Source of the DNA: Microcoleus vaginatus PCC 9802
GTDB lineage: Bacteria; Cyanobacteriota; Cyanobacteriia; Cyanobacteriales; Microcoleaceae
Direction: 5' to 3'
DNA length: 64,000 nt
Assembly (NCBI GenBank): GCA_022701275.1
Contig: CP031740.1
Coordinates: 2,863,001-2,927,000 of the forward strand
Shown here: positions 45,991 through 54,500 of the stretch, piece after piece
How positions within the stretch are numbered: the first letter of the stretch is position 1
Layout of the letters: every line of letters begins with the position of its first letter
The notes under the pieces: generated by a model
Seen by the model: the letters and a program-made list of their open reading frames with translations, nothing else
Database searches by the model: none
Told to the model about the DNA's origin: nothing
Program-made: the position numbers and the translations under genes

Positions 45991-46011
45991 AGTACCGGCC
46001 GTTATTATAAC

Positions 46012-46031
46012 GGGGGCTTTCACTAGCCCCC
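46012..46031 (+). terminator. Hairpin after gshA
   Basis: GGGGGCT (46012-46018) and AGCCCCC (46025-46031) form a 7-bp stem 21 bases after the gshA stop. No T-run follows. Confidence 0.5.
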
Positions 46032-46230
46032 TGAGTATGCGTACTCAGCCAATAATACAAATAGCCGAAACCTCCCGCGAAAAATTTGCAGAGCGGCGTC
46101 GAAAAACAAATCAGAATATTTAATCAATGGAGCTGGACAAAGGTTATAAATAAAAGCTATAAGGTAGATCTACCTTTGGGTAGTTTTATAAAATTCCCAG
46201 TTGCTGTATATATTGCTTTTAATTAGCTTC

Positions 46231-46692
46231 ATGCCCCAACTTGTCTTGATTCACCCGCAAATCCCCCCGAATACTGGCAATATCGCCCGCACTTGCGCTG
46301 CCACAGGCACGGAACTGCATTTAGTGGGCCCGCTGGGGTTTGAAATTAGCGATCGCTACCTGAAACGGGCCGGCTTAGATTACTGGCCCTACGTCAATCT
46401 CCACTGCCACGAAGACTTAGCGGCTTTTCTGGCCTGTCGCCAGCAGCGCGGGGGACGATCGATCGGATTCAGCACTGGCGGGCGATGCAGTTACGCGCAA
46501 TTCCAATTTCAGCCCAGCGACTGGCTGATGTTTGGCTCGGAAACTGTAGGCATTCCCCAATTCGTCTTAGATGCCTGCGACGCCACAGTTTTTATTCCGA
46601 TGAGCCAGCCTGGAGTCAGGAGTTTGAACCTCTCCGTCAGCGCCGCTGTAGGTTTATTTGAGGCTAAACGACAGTTGGGCGAGCTGGGATAA
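46231..46692 (+). CDS. trmL: tRNA (cytidine/uridine-2'-O-)-methyltransferase TrmL
   Basis: This SPOUT-class methyltransferase of 153 residues modifies the 2'-OH of the wobble base (position 34) of certain Leu tRNAs, with S-adenosylmethionine as donor. The SPOUT motifs are clear: PPNTGNIARTCAATGTELHL (motif 1), LMFGSETVGIP (motif 2) and PMSQPGVRSLNLSVSAAVGL (motif 3), which form the trefoil knot. The length is typical. I use ATG 46231, where the MPQLVLIHPQIPPN start agrees with the family; the open frame extends ten codons further to a TTG. It is monocistronic, with no clear terminator. Confidence 0.95.
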   Translation: MPQLVLIHPQIPPNTGNIARTCAATGTELHLVGPLGFEISDRYLKRAGLDYWPYVNLHCHEDLAAFLACRQQRGGRSIGFSTGGRCSYAQFQFQPSDWLMFGSETVGIPQFVLDACDATVFIPMSQPGVRSLNLSVSAAVGLFEAKRQLGELG

Positions 46693-47273
46693 ATCATTAT
46701 CAACACATAAATATATAGATATTTAATAGCTGCAGCCGGCTGCCAAATCTCCATTTAAATATAAGAAATTTGTATCAAAGCCGTTAAAATCTAGATAGCC
46801 GAGATTAATATATTTTATTCATTCTAAAACTGATTGTTATCAGCAACACCAAATTACTCGTAAGAGGATTCAGCAACAAAAACAGAGGATTTTAGCGATT
46901 TAGGGCGTTAGCGAGCACCAGCTTGGGTCTGAACACTATATCTAGTAAATATACGGTTGTAGGCTGTCCGGAAATTAGCATAAAGTCGGATAATAGGTGA
47001 GAGTCATAGCCTTACCGGAACGAAGATTTTAGGTATTCGTTCTAACTATTGCGGTGTAAGGCTTTTGAGGTTAATTGCACCAGGTTTGACCGAGAATTTA
47101 AAAATTTCTGACGGTTTGAGCTTGTCTAAATTAAAAAAGCAAGGTAATCTGGCCTAAGCATGATAGCTGTCAACAATCAGAATATTTTTGCTTGTTGATT
47201 TAAATTCAGCGTCATGCGATCCCCTTGAGTGTTTCCAAGGACAGTTAGCGCTTCTCAGTAGGAGGTCGTTTTT
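46693..47273. promoter_or_regulatory. Promoter and long leader of the LysM/M23 gene
   Basis: About 580 bases precede the TTG start, and no gene is supported. It contains a nested hairpin (47008-47063), a second hairpin (47089-47115) and AGGAGG at 47260-47265, eight bases before the TTG. The length and secondary structure suggest a regulated 5' untranslated region. Confidence 0.5.
47008..47063 (+). ncRNA. Nested hairpin, candidate structured leader element
   Basis: AGCCTTAC (47008-47015) pairs with GTAAGGCT (47056-47063). Inside it GAACGAA (47018-47024) pairs with TTCGTTC (47035-47041), and CG/CG adds to the junction. A TTTT follows. A weaker hairpin (ACCG...CGGT, 47089-47115) comes next. It lies about 210 bases before the LysM/M23 start. 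It could be a riboswitch-like element, an attenuator, or the terminator of an unseen small RNA. No known riboswitch consensus was recognised. Confidence 0.4.
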
Positions 47274-49748
47274 TTGAAACGAACATATCCCCAAATTAAG
47301 CCTGTTCAGGCTAGTGAAATCGACAGAGACGGTTCTGCGGAACCATCCAAACAGACAACGCTCAGCACAGGCAGAGTTCGCTCTCTCGCCACGATCGGGC
47401 TGGCAATATCGGTAGGTGCTTCTAGCATCCTGCTACCGAGAAATGGAGACAGCGCTCGCGCGTCTGAACTCGCACCGACATCCGAATCCACCGCTGAAGT
47501 ACAGCCAGTATCGGCCAACGGGCCCGCTACGTCGGCACAAGTTGACGGTTCCAGGGCAGAACAGCCCGGATCACCTTCTGAACCCGCGACGGTTAAGGTC
47601 CAGGAGGGGCAAAGCCTTTGGGAGCTTTCTCGGGATTATGAAGTTGAACCGTTGGCACTAGCAACTGCCAACGAGATCAAACCCGATACTCTACTCCAAG
47701 TTGGCCAACAGCTCAGAATTCCGACTGCGACGGAAGCCACACCACAACAGAACGCCGGCTATAGCACATCGGCTTCGCTAGATCGCGCAGCGACGGTCAA
47801 TCCCGAACAAGAGTTAAATCTGACTGGCTCCGAGCCATTGGATAGTGCAGCCATGACAGCGCTGCCATCAACCGCAGCGACCCCGCTGGTCACGACGGTA
47901 CCGGAACAAAGTTTGATCGACATCCCGAATGCAGACGGGGCGATCGACAGTTTGAAAAAACAGGAAAACCGCACCACAGAATCGGGTCGAACTATGTTCG
48001 GGTCGGAGGGGGGAGCAAATTTATCTACACCTGCGGCATTTTTGCCCGAGTCAGCACCGACGCTGACCGACCCCGGATATGCAACTGGGAAAACTATTCC
48101 TGACCTCAATGCCACACCTGTAATTCCCAATTCCGGGGTCGGTCAAGCAGCATCGCCCGATCGAGCATTCGAGTCAATTGAACAGTCTTTGGCAACACCC
48201 AGTTTGCCCTCGGCTGTGGTAGTCCCCCCTGCGGGAAGTACCGCCGCGCCGGCTGAGGCTCTCTACAGCGTGCGTCCGGGAGATACCCTAGATGCGATCG
48301 CCAAAGGTCACGGCGTATCGCCCAAAGATCTGATCTCCGTCAACAAGCTCGGCAACCCCAACTTGCTGAATGTCAATCAACGGCTCAAAATTCCCCAAGT
48401 TGGGTTTAAAAATCCAGGGGTGGAGGCGGCAGCCTCTTATTCTGCATCCAACTCTACATCTGTCTGGTCGGCGACTTCGGTTCCCGCATCTTTGAACCCC
48501 AGCTCGTCTACTTCGGAAATAGCCGGTGCTGGCGTTGCAGCACCCGCTCCCACAGTGCCTGTTGTCTCTCCCCTGGAGAACCTGGAAGGTCTGAACAATA
48601 TTTCAGCGCCGATGGTTCCTCAAATTAACAGCATTCCGCTCACTCAAGTTTCCCAAACGATTCGCGATCCAGGGAAGCTGGCTCTTCAAGGCGAACCAAC
48701 ATTTACAGGTGCAGTTGACACCAGTGCCCTGCCTGGGCCAGCCAGTGCAACTGCTACCGCCATAGCTACGGGAGAATACCCGCAGCCGCTCAGCTTCGTG
48801 GCAAATACTAGCGCCCCGGCTTCAAATGCCGATCCAACTAGCGCTTTACCAGAGTCGAATTCGGAGGCCCTCCCTACCGCAGAAGCTCTCAACCCTTATT
48901 CCGAACGCTTGAGGGCAGAAGTTGTCAGGCTGCGAGAGGAATATCGCGCCTCGCGCAATTCGATCGGGGCCAATGCGGTGTCCCTGACTCCAACTGAGGG
49001 GCCCTCGGTCAACCCATCTGAGGAGATGCCAAGTGTCAATCCATATCTCTACACCCCCGACTATACTGAGGCGGTGCAGAATGAAATCAGTAGACCGCCA
49101 TCGAGAGCCTGGTCTGAACAGGTTCAGAAGCAGCAGCAAGAGCGTTTAAACCCCGATCGCGCAGCCGAAATGCAACCGATCAACCTGACGCCGACCTCTG
49201 CTCAGCAGCGGCCTATGGTAGCAACTGCTCCTTTGGGATCTGAGGGTTACGACCCCCTAAGCAACCCGTCTTTGGGACGCATGGTTTCTCCGGAACTGCC
49301 TCCGCTGTCGAACCCTGATACTTATCTGCCTAACGGCAAACAACAGTCGGCTAACGGGTTTATTTGGCCATCTAAGGGCGTTCTTACTTCTGGCTACGGT
49401 TGGCGGTGGGGACGGATGCACAAAGGAATTGATATTGCAGGGCCGATCGGCACGCCAATTGTGGCAGCATCAGACGGGGTGGTTACCTATGCTCAGTGGA
49501 ACGACGGCGGCTACGGGTATCTGGTGGAAATTACCCATCCTGACGGCACTGAGACTGTCTATGCCCACAACAGCCGAATTTTGGTGCAAAAGGGTCAGAG
49601 AGTCGCTCAAGGGGAACAGATTTCAGAAATGGGCAGCACTGGCTTCAGTACCGGGCCACACTTGCACTTTGAAATTCATCCCGCCGGACAGGGTGCTATC
49701 AATCCAATGGCTTTGCTGCCCGACGATGCGTCCAGCGCTTCTCGGTAA
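47274..49748 (+). CDS. LysM-domain M23 metallopeptidase (NlpD/EnvC-like)
   Basis: The protein has 824 residues. A basic N-terminus is followed by one hydrophobic segment (SLATIGLAISVGASSILLP, about 37-55), acting as anchor or signal. LysM domain 1 (about 108-150, VQEGQSLWELSRDYEV) and LysM domain 2 (about 331-375, YSVRPGDTLDAIAKGHGV) bind peptidoglycan. Long Ser/Pro/Thr/Ala-rich linkers follow. The C-terminal M23 peptidase (about 695-815) carries zinc ligands in MHKGIDIAG and HLHFEI, with YAHNSR between. It should bind and cut, or help activate cutting of, peptidoglycan cross-links, for example at septa. TTG start: AGGAGG lies 8 bases upstream and no nearby ATG fits. A structured leader precedes it. 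Confidence 0.95.
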   Translation: MKRTYPQIKPVQASEIDRDGSAEPSKQTTLSTGRVRSLATIGLAISVGASSILLPRNGDSARASELAPTSESTAEVQPVSANGPATSAQVDGSRAEQPGSPSEPATVKVQEGQSLWELSRDYEVEPLALATANEIKPDTLLQVGQQLRIPTATEATPQQNAGYSTSASLDRAATVNPEQELNLTGSEPLDSAAMTALPSTAATPLVTTVPEQSLIDIPNADGAIDSLKKQENRTTESGRTMFGSEGGANLSTPAAFLPESAPTLTDPGYATGKTIPDLNATPVIPNSGVGQAASPDRAFESIEQSLATPSLPSAVVVPPAGSTAAPAEALYSVRPGDTLDAIAKGHGVSPKDLISVNKLGNPNLLNVNQRLKIPQVGFKNPGVEAAASYSASNSTSVWSATSVPASLNPSSSTSEIAGAGVAAPAPTVPVVSPLENLEGLNNISAPMVPQINSIPLTQVSQTIRDPGKLALQGEPTFTGAVDTSALPGPASATATAIATGEYPQPLSFVANTSAPASNADPTSALPESNSEALPTAEALNPYSERLRAEVVRLREEYRASRNSIGANAVSLTPTEGPSVNPSEEMPSVNPYLYTPDYTEAVQNEISRPPSRAWSEQVQKQQQERLNPDRAAEMQPINLTPTSAQQRPMVATAPLGSEGYDPLSNPSLGRMVSPELPPLSNPDTYLPNGKQQSANGFIWPSKGVLTSGYGWRWGRMHKGIDIAGPIGTPIVAASDGVVTYAQWNDGGYGYLVEITHPDGTETVYAHNSRILVQKGQRVAQGEQISEMGSTGFSTGPHLHFEIHPAGQGAINPMALLPDDASSASR

Positions 49749-49886
49749 CGACTGGGCGAAAGTTATGGGTTTTGAATGATTACCAAAACTCATAACTTTT
49801 ACTGGAAGTCATTAGAAAGAGTGTTGTTTAAAAACAAGACATAGCTAGCCCTACCGTGCTACGATAGTAAATCGTGAAGTAGATTT

Positions 49887-49959
49887 GGCTCAGTGGCGCA
49901 GTGGTTAGCGCAGGGGACTCATAAGCCCAAGGTCGCAGGTTCAAATCCCGCCTGAGCCA
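49887..49959 (+). tRNA. tRNA with CAU anticodon (elongator Met, or Ile2)
   Basis: The 73-base cloverleaf has a perfect 7-bp acceptor stem (GGCTCAG/CTGAGCC), a D-stem GCGC/GCGC, the loop CTCATAA with anticodon CAT at 49920-49922, a T-loop TTCAAAT and discriminator A. No CCA is encoded. Three stem mismatches are seen: G27-A43 and A31-G39 in the anticodon stem, and A51-C63 in the T-stem. The U4-A69 pair resembles elongator Met. Lysidine-modified Ile2 is not excluded. Confidence 0.88.
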
Positions 49960-49979
49960 TTATTTAATCAAAAAAACTG

Positions 49980-50008
49980 CGCTCTCAAATTTGAGAGCGT
50001 CTTTTTTT
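49980..50008 (+). terminator. Rho-independent terminator of the tRNA
   Basis: CGCTCTCAAA (49980-49989) and TTTGAGAGCG (49990-49999) are perfect reverse complements, followed by TC and seven T (50002-50008). It lies 20 bases after the tRNA. Confidence 0.9.
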
Positions 50009-50085
50009 GATTGGTCGAGAAGATACTTGTAGTCGTTATGAGTATGATATATTTGTAACAGTTCGTAAAAAAGGAAACAAAATCT

Positions 50086-50685
50086 ATGACCAGTGAATGC
50101 CTCCGGGTTGGTCAAGCTGCACCCGATTTCGCAGCGACAGCCGTAGTGGATCAGGAATTCAAGACAGTTAAACTGTCAGACTATAAAGGCAAAAAGTATG
50201 TAGTCCTGTTCTTCTACCCCTTGGACTTCACCTTTGTGTGCCCAACTGAGATTACAGCATTTAGCGATCGCTTCGAGGACTTCAAGAAAATCGATACCGA
50301 AATCCTCGGCGTATCCGTTGACAGCGAATTCTCTCACCTCGCTTGGATCCAAACAGACCGCAAATTAGGCGGTGTCGGCGACCTCAACTATCCCTTAGTT
50401 GCTGACCTCAAAAAAACAATTAGTTCAGACTACAACGTCCTCGACCCAGAAGCAGGCGTTGCCCTCAGAGGCCTGTTCATCATCGACAAAGAAGGCATCA
50501 TCCAACACTCTACTATTAACAATCTTGCCTTCGGCCGCAACGTGGATGAAACTCTCCGTACTCTGCAAGCTATCCAACACGTCCAGTCTCACCCCGATGA
50601 AGTTTGTCCCGCTGGCTGGCAGCCCGGTGACAAGACTATGACTCCCGATCCTGTCAAGTCTAAGGTATTCTTTGCTGCGGTTTAA
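50086..50685 (+). CDS. Typical 2-Cys peroxiredoxin
   Basis: The 199-residue enzyme reduces peroxides with electrons from thioredoxin. The peroxidatic Cys52 sits in FTFVCPTE and the resolving Cys174 in EVCPAGW. The pair is 122 residues apart, as in typical 2-Cys dimers. [10 protein letters not shown] and a C-terminal KVFFAAV resemble the GGLG and YF motifs of overoxidation-sensitive forms, with GGVG in place of GGLG. No signal peptide is present; it is cytosolic, possibly thylakoid-associated. AAAGGAAAC precedes the ATG at a good distance. A second redoxin gene follows in the same direction after a hairpin. Confidence 0.97.
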   Translation: MTSECLRVGQAAPDFAATAVVDQEFKTVKLSDYKGKKYVVLFFYPLDFTFVCPTEITAFSDRFEDFKKIDTEILGVSVDSEFSHLAWIQTDRKLGGVGDLNYPLVADLKKTISSDYNVLDPEAGVALRGLFIIDKEGIIQHSTINNLAFGRNVDETLRTLQAIQHVQSHPDEVCPAGWQPGDKTMTPDPVKSKVFFAAV

Positions 50686-50702
50686 GCAGATTATATTTGT
50701 AG

Positions 50703-50723
50703 GGACACGGCAGTGTCGTGTCC
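50703..50723 (+). terminator. Hairpin between the two redoxin genes
   Basis: GGACACG (50703-50709) and CGTGTCC (50717-50723) pair, and the loop adds a few weaker pairs. It lies 18 bases after the peroxiredoxin stop and probably separates the two transcripts. There is no T-run. Confidence 0.5.
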
Positions 50724-50790
50724 GTACCTGCAGGGGCATTCATTTAACCGGATTTTTAATTAGCAATTAGCAATTACCCAATTAGGAAAT

Positions 50791-51330
50791 ATGCTGACTT
50801 CTACTAATTTTAGCGGCTTGTTAAATCAGCGGTTTTTCCAAAATTTATTGCCTGTTCCGGCGACTAATGTTCTGAACCTGGGACAGATGACGCCAGATTT
50901 TGAATTGCCGGATATTAATAATGGCAAATTGGTGCGGCTGTCGAATTATCGGGGCGATAAGCCGGTAATTCTGGCTTTTACGCGGATTTTTACAGAAAAG
51001 CAATATTGCCCTTTCTGTTTTCCTCACATTAAAGCTTTGAATGAAAACTGGGAAAAATTTGCCGATCGCAATATAGAATTATTGATGATTGCCAGTACCG
51101 ACGATCGCCAAAGCCAAATTGTGGTTAGAGATTTAGGCTTGAAAATGCCTCTGCTTTCTGATCCAGGCTGTCAAGTTTTTCGGGCTTATCAAGTCGGTCA
51201 GGCTTTAGGTGCTCCTTTGCCTGCTCAGTTTGTTTTGGGTGCAGATGGAAAACTCCTCTTCAAACATTTGTTTTCTTTCATAGACCACAATGCTAGTGTG
51301 GACACTTTGTTGAAATATGTTGATCGGTAA
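50791..51330 (+). CDS. Peroxiredoxin-fold protein with CPFC motif
   Basis: This 179-residue thioredoxin-fold protein is of the AhpC/TSA-redoxin type. The N-terminal part (GQMTPDFELPDINNGKLVRL) is the family start. The active-site region reads EKQYCPFC (Cys73 and Cys76), giving a CxxC pair at the position where peroxiredoxins usually have a single peroxidatic Cys preceded by P..T. The normal T/S-x-x-C is replaced by E-K-Q-Y-C. Later LPAQFVLGADGKLLFKH is typical of the family. It may be a bacterioferritin-comigratory-like peroxidase or a thiol oxidoreductase. It is 106 bases from the 2-Cys peroxiredoxin gene, which hints at a shared role in peroxide defence. Confidence 0.88.
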   Translation: MLTSTNFSGLLNQRFFQNLLPVPATNVLNLGQMTPDFELPDINNGKLVRLSNYRGDKPVILAFTRIFTEKQYCPFCFPHIKALNENWEKFADRNIELLMIASTDDRQSQIVVRDLGLKMPLLSDPGCQVFRAYQVGQALGAPLPAQFVLGADGKLLFKHLFSFIDHNASVDTLLKYVDR

Positions 51331-51544
51331 GGAAACCGCTGCTGTGTCCTAATTTGGAGTTTTTCACCGCTGATGTACGCTGGTTTAGGCCCATCAGCGG
51401 GATTTTTTCATCGGTTGACACTGGCTGCGACAGATCTTTAGTCCTAAATACTTATTGTGCCAATTGCGATGGCGGAATGTTGCCATGTTCGCTCGACATT
51501 AATCTAGGCTATAGCTTGAAGGTACGTAGTACAAGTTTAAGCCA

Positions 51545-54500
51545 ATGTCGTCTCCCAAAGGTCGATCGAGCAAAATTGAATTGAGCGTCTTAGCCTCGCA
51601 TCCTGAGTTGTTGACCGGTTTAGATGCGTGGCTGCGGATAGGTTTACTTTCGCCCGCTGAGGTTGAGGAATTGTGCCGACAGTATTTAGTCTGCCCACTC
51701 AGAGAGCCCGCTGTAGAACTTTCTGAAATTGACGATAGCCCGATCGCTCCTATTGCCGAGCCAAAAGTACCTGCCTTATCAACGCAAAAAGCAGTAATTA
51801 GCAGCAGAGAAAGCGTTGCTAGGCCCACAGAAACTACTCAAACCCCTAGTTTTATCACTCAAATTTTGCACTCACTAATGGCAGAAATTAGCGTGGTGTG
51901 GCTGTTGTTTTTAGGAGTGTTCATGGTAGTTGTCTCGTCTGGAGTCTTAGCTGCCAGTCAGTGGGAAAGATTTCCGGCCGCCGGACAATATGGAGTTTTG
52001 TTAGCTTATACTTTAACTTTTTGGGCGATTAGCAGTTGGGCAAACAGACAGCATAATTTGCACTTGACTGCTAAAACTTTGCAAGAAGTGACGCTGTTGC
52101 TAGTGCCGATCAATTTTTGGGCAATGGATACTTTTGGATTGTGGCGGTATCCTGGGGATTGGGCGGTAGCAATCGCAGCGGCACTTATTTTGACTTGGAT
52201 AACTGCCCGGATTATCAAAGATCAATATCAAAGCTTTTCAGGAAAAAATATCACTCGTTCGATCGCCCTAAATCACTTGGGATTGAGTTATTTGCACTGG
52301 GGGTGGGCATTTGCAGGCTTTTCCCTGGCTGCGGTTTATGTGGGTACAGTGGGAACGGCTGCTGCTAGAGTTTATCAAGTTCAGCAACAACGATTGCAAT
52401 CTATCCAACGTGGGGGAAATACTGAAACATTCCCCGCTGCTTTCAGTTTGAGCCGAGATTTTCTGACTTACAAAAAAGCGGCTTTAGTAGCTTTTTCGTT
52501 AGGAATTTTACTGGGTCGAGCGATATTTGTCAAGGATGTAAATATCGCTGAAATGGGTTTAGCTTTGGCGATTTGTGGCGTGCTTTTAGCATGGGTAGAT
52601 TGGCAGCAACCCCTCGCATCTGGGGCTATTGAAAACAATATATCCGACCAGCCAAATCCCAGCAATTTTTTTAAATGGCAATTAGCGGGAATGGGTTTGT
52701 TGGGTTTGGGATACCTGGTTTGTTTTCGCGACATTCCGCTACAGGCGATCGCAGTTAGCGGATTGGCTGTTTGGTTTTTTTACAACCGTTTAGTGCGGTT
52801 TTGGCAAGAGTTTGATTTGCTAATGCTTGAGGCGGTGGGACTTCAGAGTATTTGGCTGTTTTGGCGAGTGCTTCCTTTAGGGATTAAAACACAACTTGTG
52901 GCATTTTTAACTCAGTTTACAAACTCTCAGCAAACTCCTTGGGCTTTTTGGGGTGTTCTGCTGTTGCCTTATTTAATTTTAATGGTAAGTGGGGGGCAGT
53001 GGCTCTACCGCAAGCGAAAGTTTCAACTTGCCCGTTTTGGCGAAAACCTTGCTCTCGGTTTGGGGATTGTTTTAACTGTTATTAGTTTTGTCAATCCGTT
53101 TTGGCGATCGCTCAATTTATTAGCCTCTACTTTAATTTTAGGTTGGATCACTTGGAAATACGTAATTCCCGATAATTTCCGGCGAGTTTCGAGGCCTGCT
53201 TCTGCGGCTGAACCACACCGAAATCCGGTAATTTTGATTCCCATAACTCAGCTTATGGGTTTAGGCGCGATCGCTTCGGCAATTGACTTATTTTTCCCCA
53301 ACCTGACACCCAATATTTGGTCGGCAATATTATTAATATTAATGGCGAGTGAATGGGTATTTTTTCTCTGGATGAAAGCGGCAAATGCCCGCGAAAGTTC
53401 TGCGTTTTTCCGCTGGCCTCCTGCATGGTTCCAAAGTTCTTGGTATCTGGGCTTAGTATTAGCAGGATTCAGCTTTATATTGTTGCAAAATTATTTAATT
53501 GCCGCTACTGCCACTCATCGCCCTCAGTGGAGTTTGCTCTGGCTGGCTACTCCTTTGGCTTTGACTGCTGTTGCTAAATATACTGAGCTCCCTCACAAAC
53601 AAGTTGCCAGTACCTTTAGTGTGATCGCCTTAATATTCGCACAATTTCTAATTTTTACTTTTCCGGGATATCGGTTAATTGGTTTTGGCTTTGCATCCTT
53701 ATTAATGTTGGTCAATACTTACTATTTACTAGAGCTACCAGCGGCTGTGATTGGAGTGGGGTTTGGCTTGAGTTTCGTAGCTGCGGTGATCGATCAATTA
53801 GGTTTTGTGTCAGGTTGGGATTGGGGAATTGCCGGGGCGATCGCTCTTTTGTCTCTGTGGTGGCTTCGCAGCATAATAGTTCGTTTTTCTAGGGGTTTAC
53901 CTGAGCCTTTTCCATTAGCTGAAATTTACGAGCGAGCTTTAGATGGGTGGGCAATCTTACTGGCAAGCTTGCTGTTAACAACTATTACATTTTATTCCTA
54001 TGAACTCTACGCAGCCAGTAGCTTGAGTTTCCCGCCCTCTGCTGAAGCTTTGGCTGCGATTTTGGTGATCATGGCTGCGATTGTTTTCCGAAATTTACGC
54101 CAACTTTCCCCTCTGGCAATTTATGCCTTGGCTTGGAGTGTGGAGTTGTTGACAGCAGTGGGTTTGAGTTTTGTCGATCGCACTACGATTAATTTGGCAG
54201 TTGCTAATATCGCTCTCGGATTGTTTACTCAATTATTGGGTGACGTGTGGCGGCGCCGCCGCCCCGATCCAACAATTTTACCTAGCATCCATTTTATACC
54301 TTTAGTTTACGGGGTATTGGGTTTAACTTTCCGATCGCACACTTTGACGAATTGGACTGGTTTAACTGTGTTGGGTGCGTCTTTAATTGCGATCGGCATT
54401 GGTAGGCGGGAGCCAGAATTCAAACCTTTGGTTTATTTAGGATTAATTGGCGTGTCCCTTGCTGCTTACGAATCGCTACTCTATCAACTTTTTCAAACAC

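Noticed and set aside
46860-47180. A ydaO-type c-di-AMP riboswitch before the LysM/M23 gene
   Set aside because: The conserved GGGGAACC and CGAAUCCGUCAGC-like segments are not present; I report only an unassigned structured leader.
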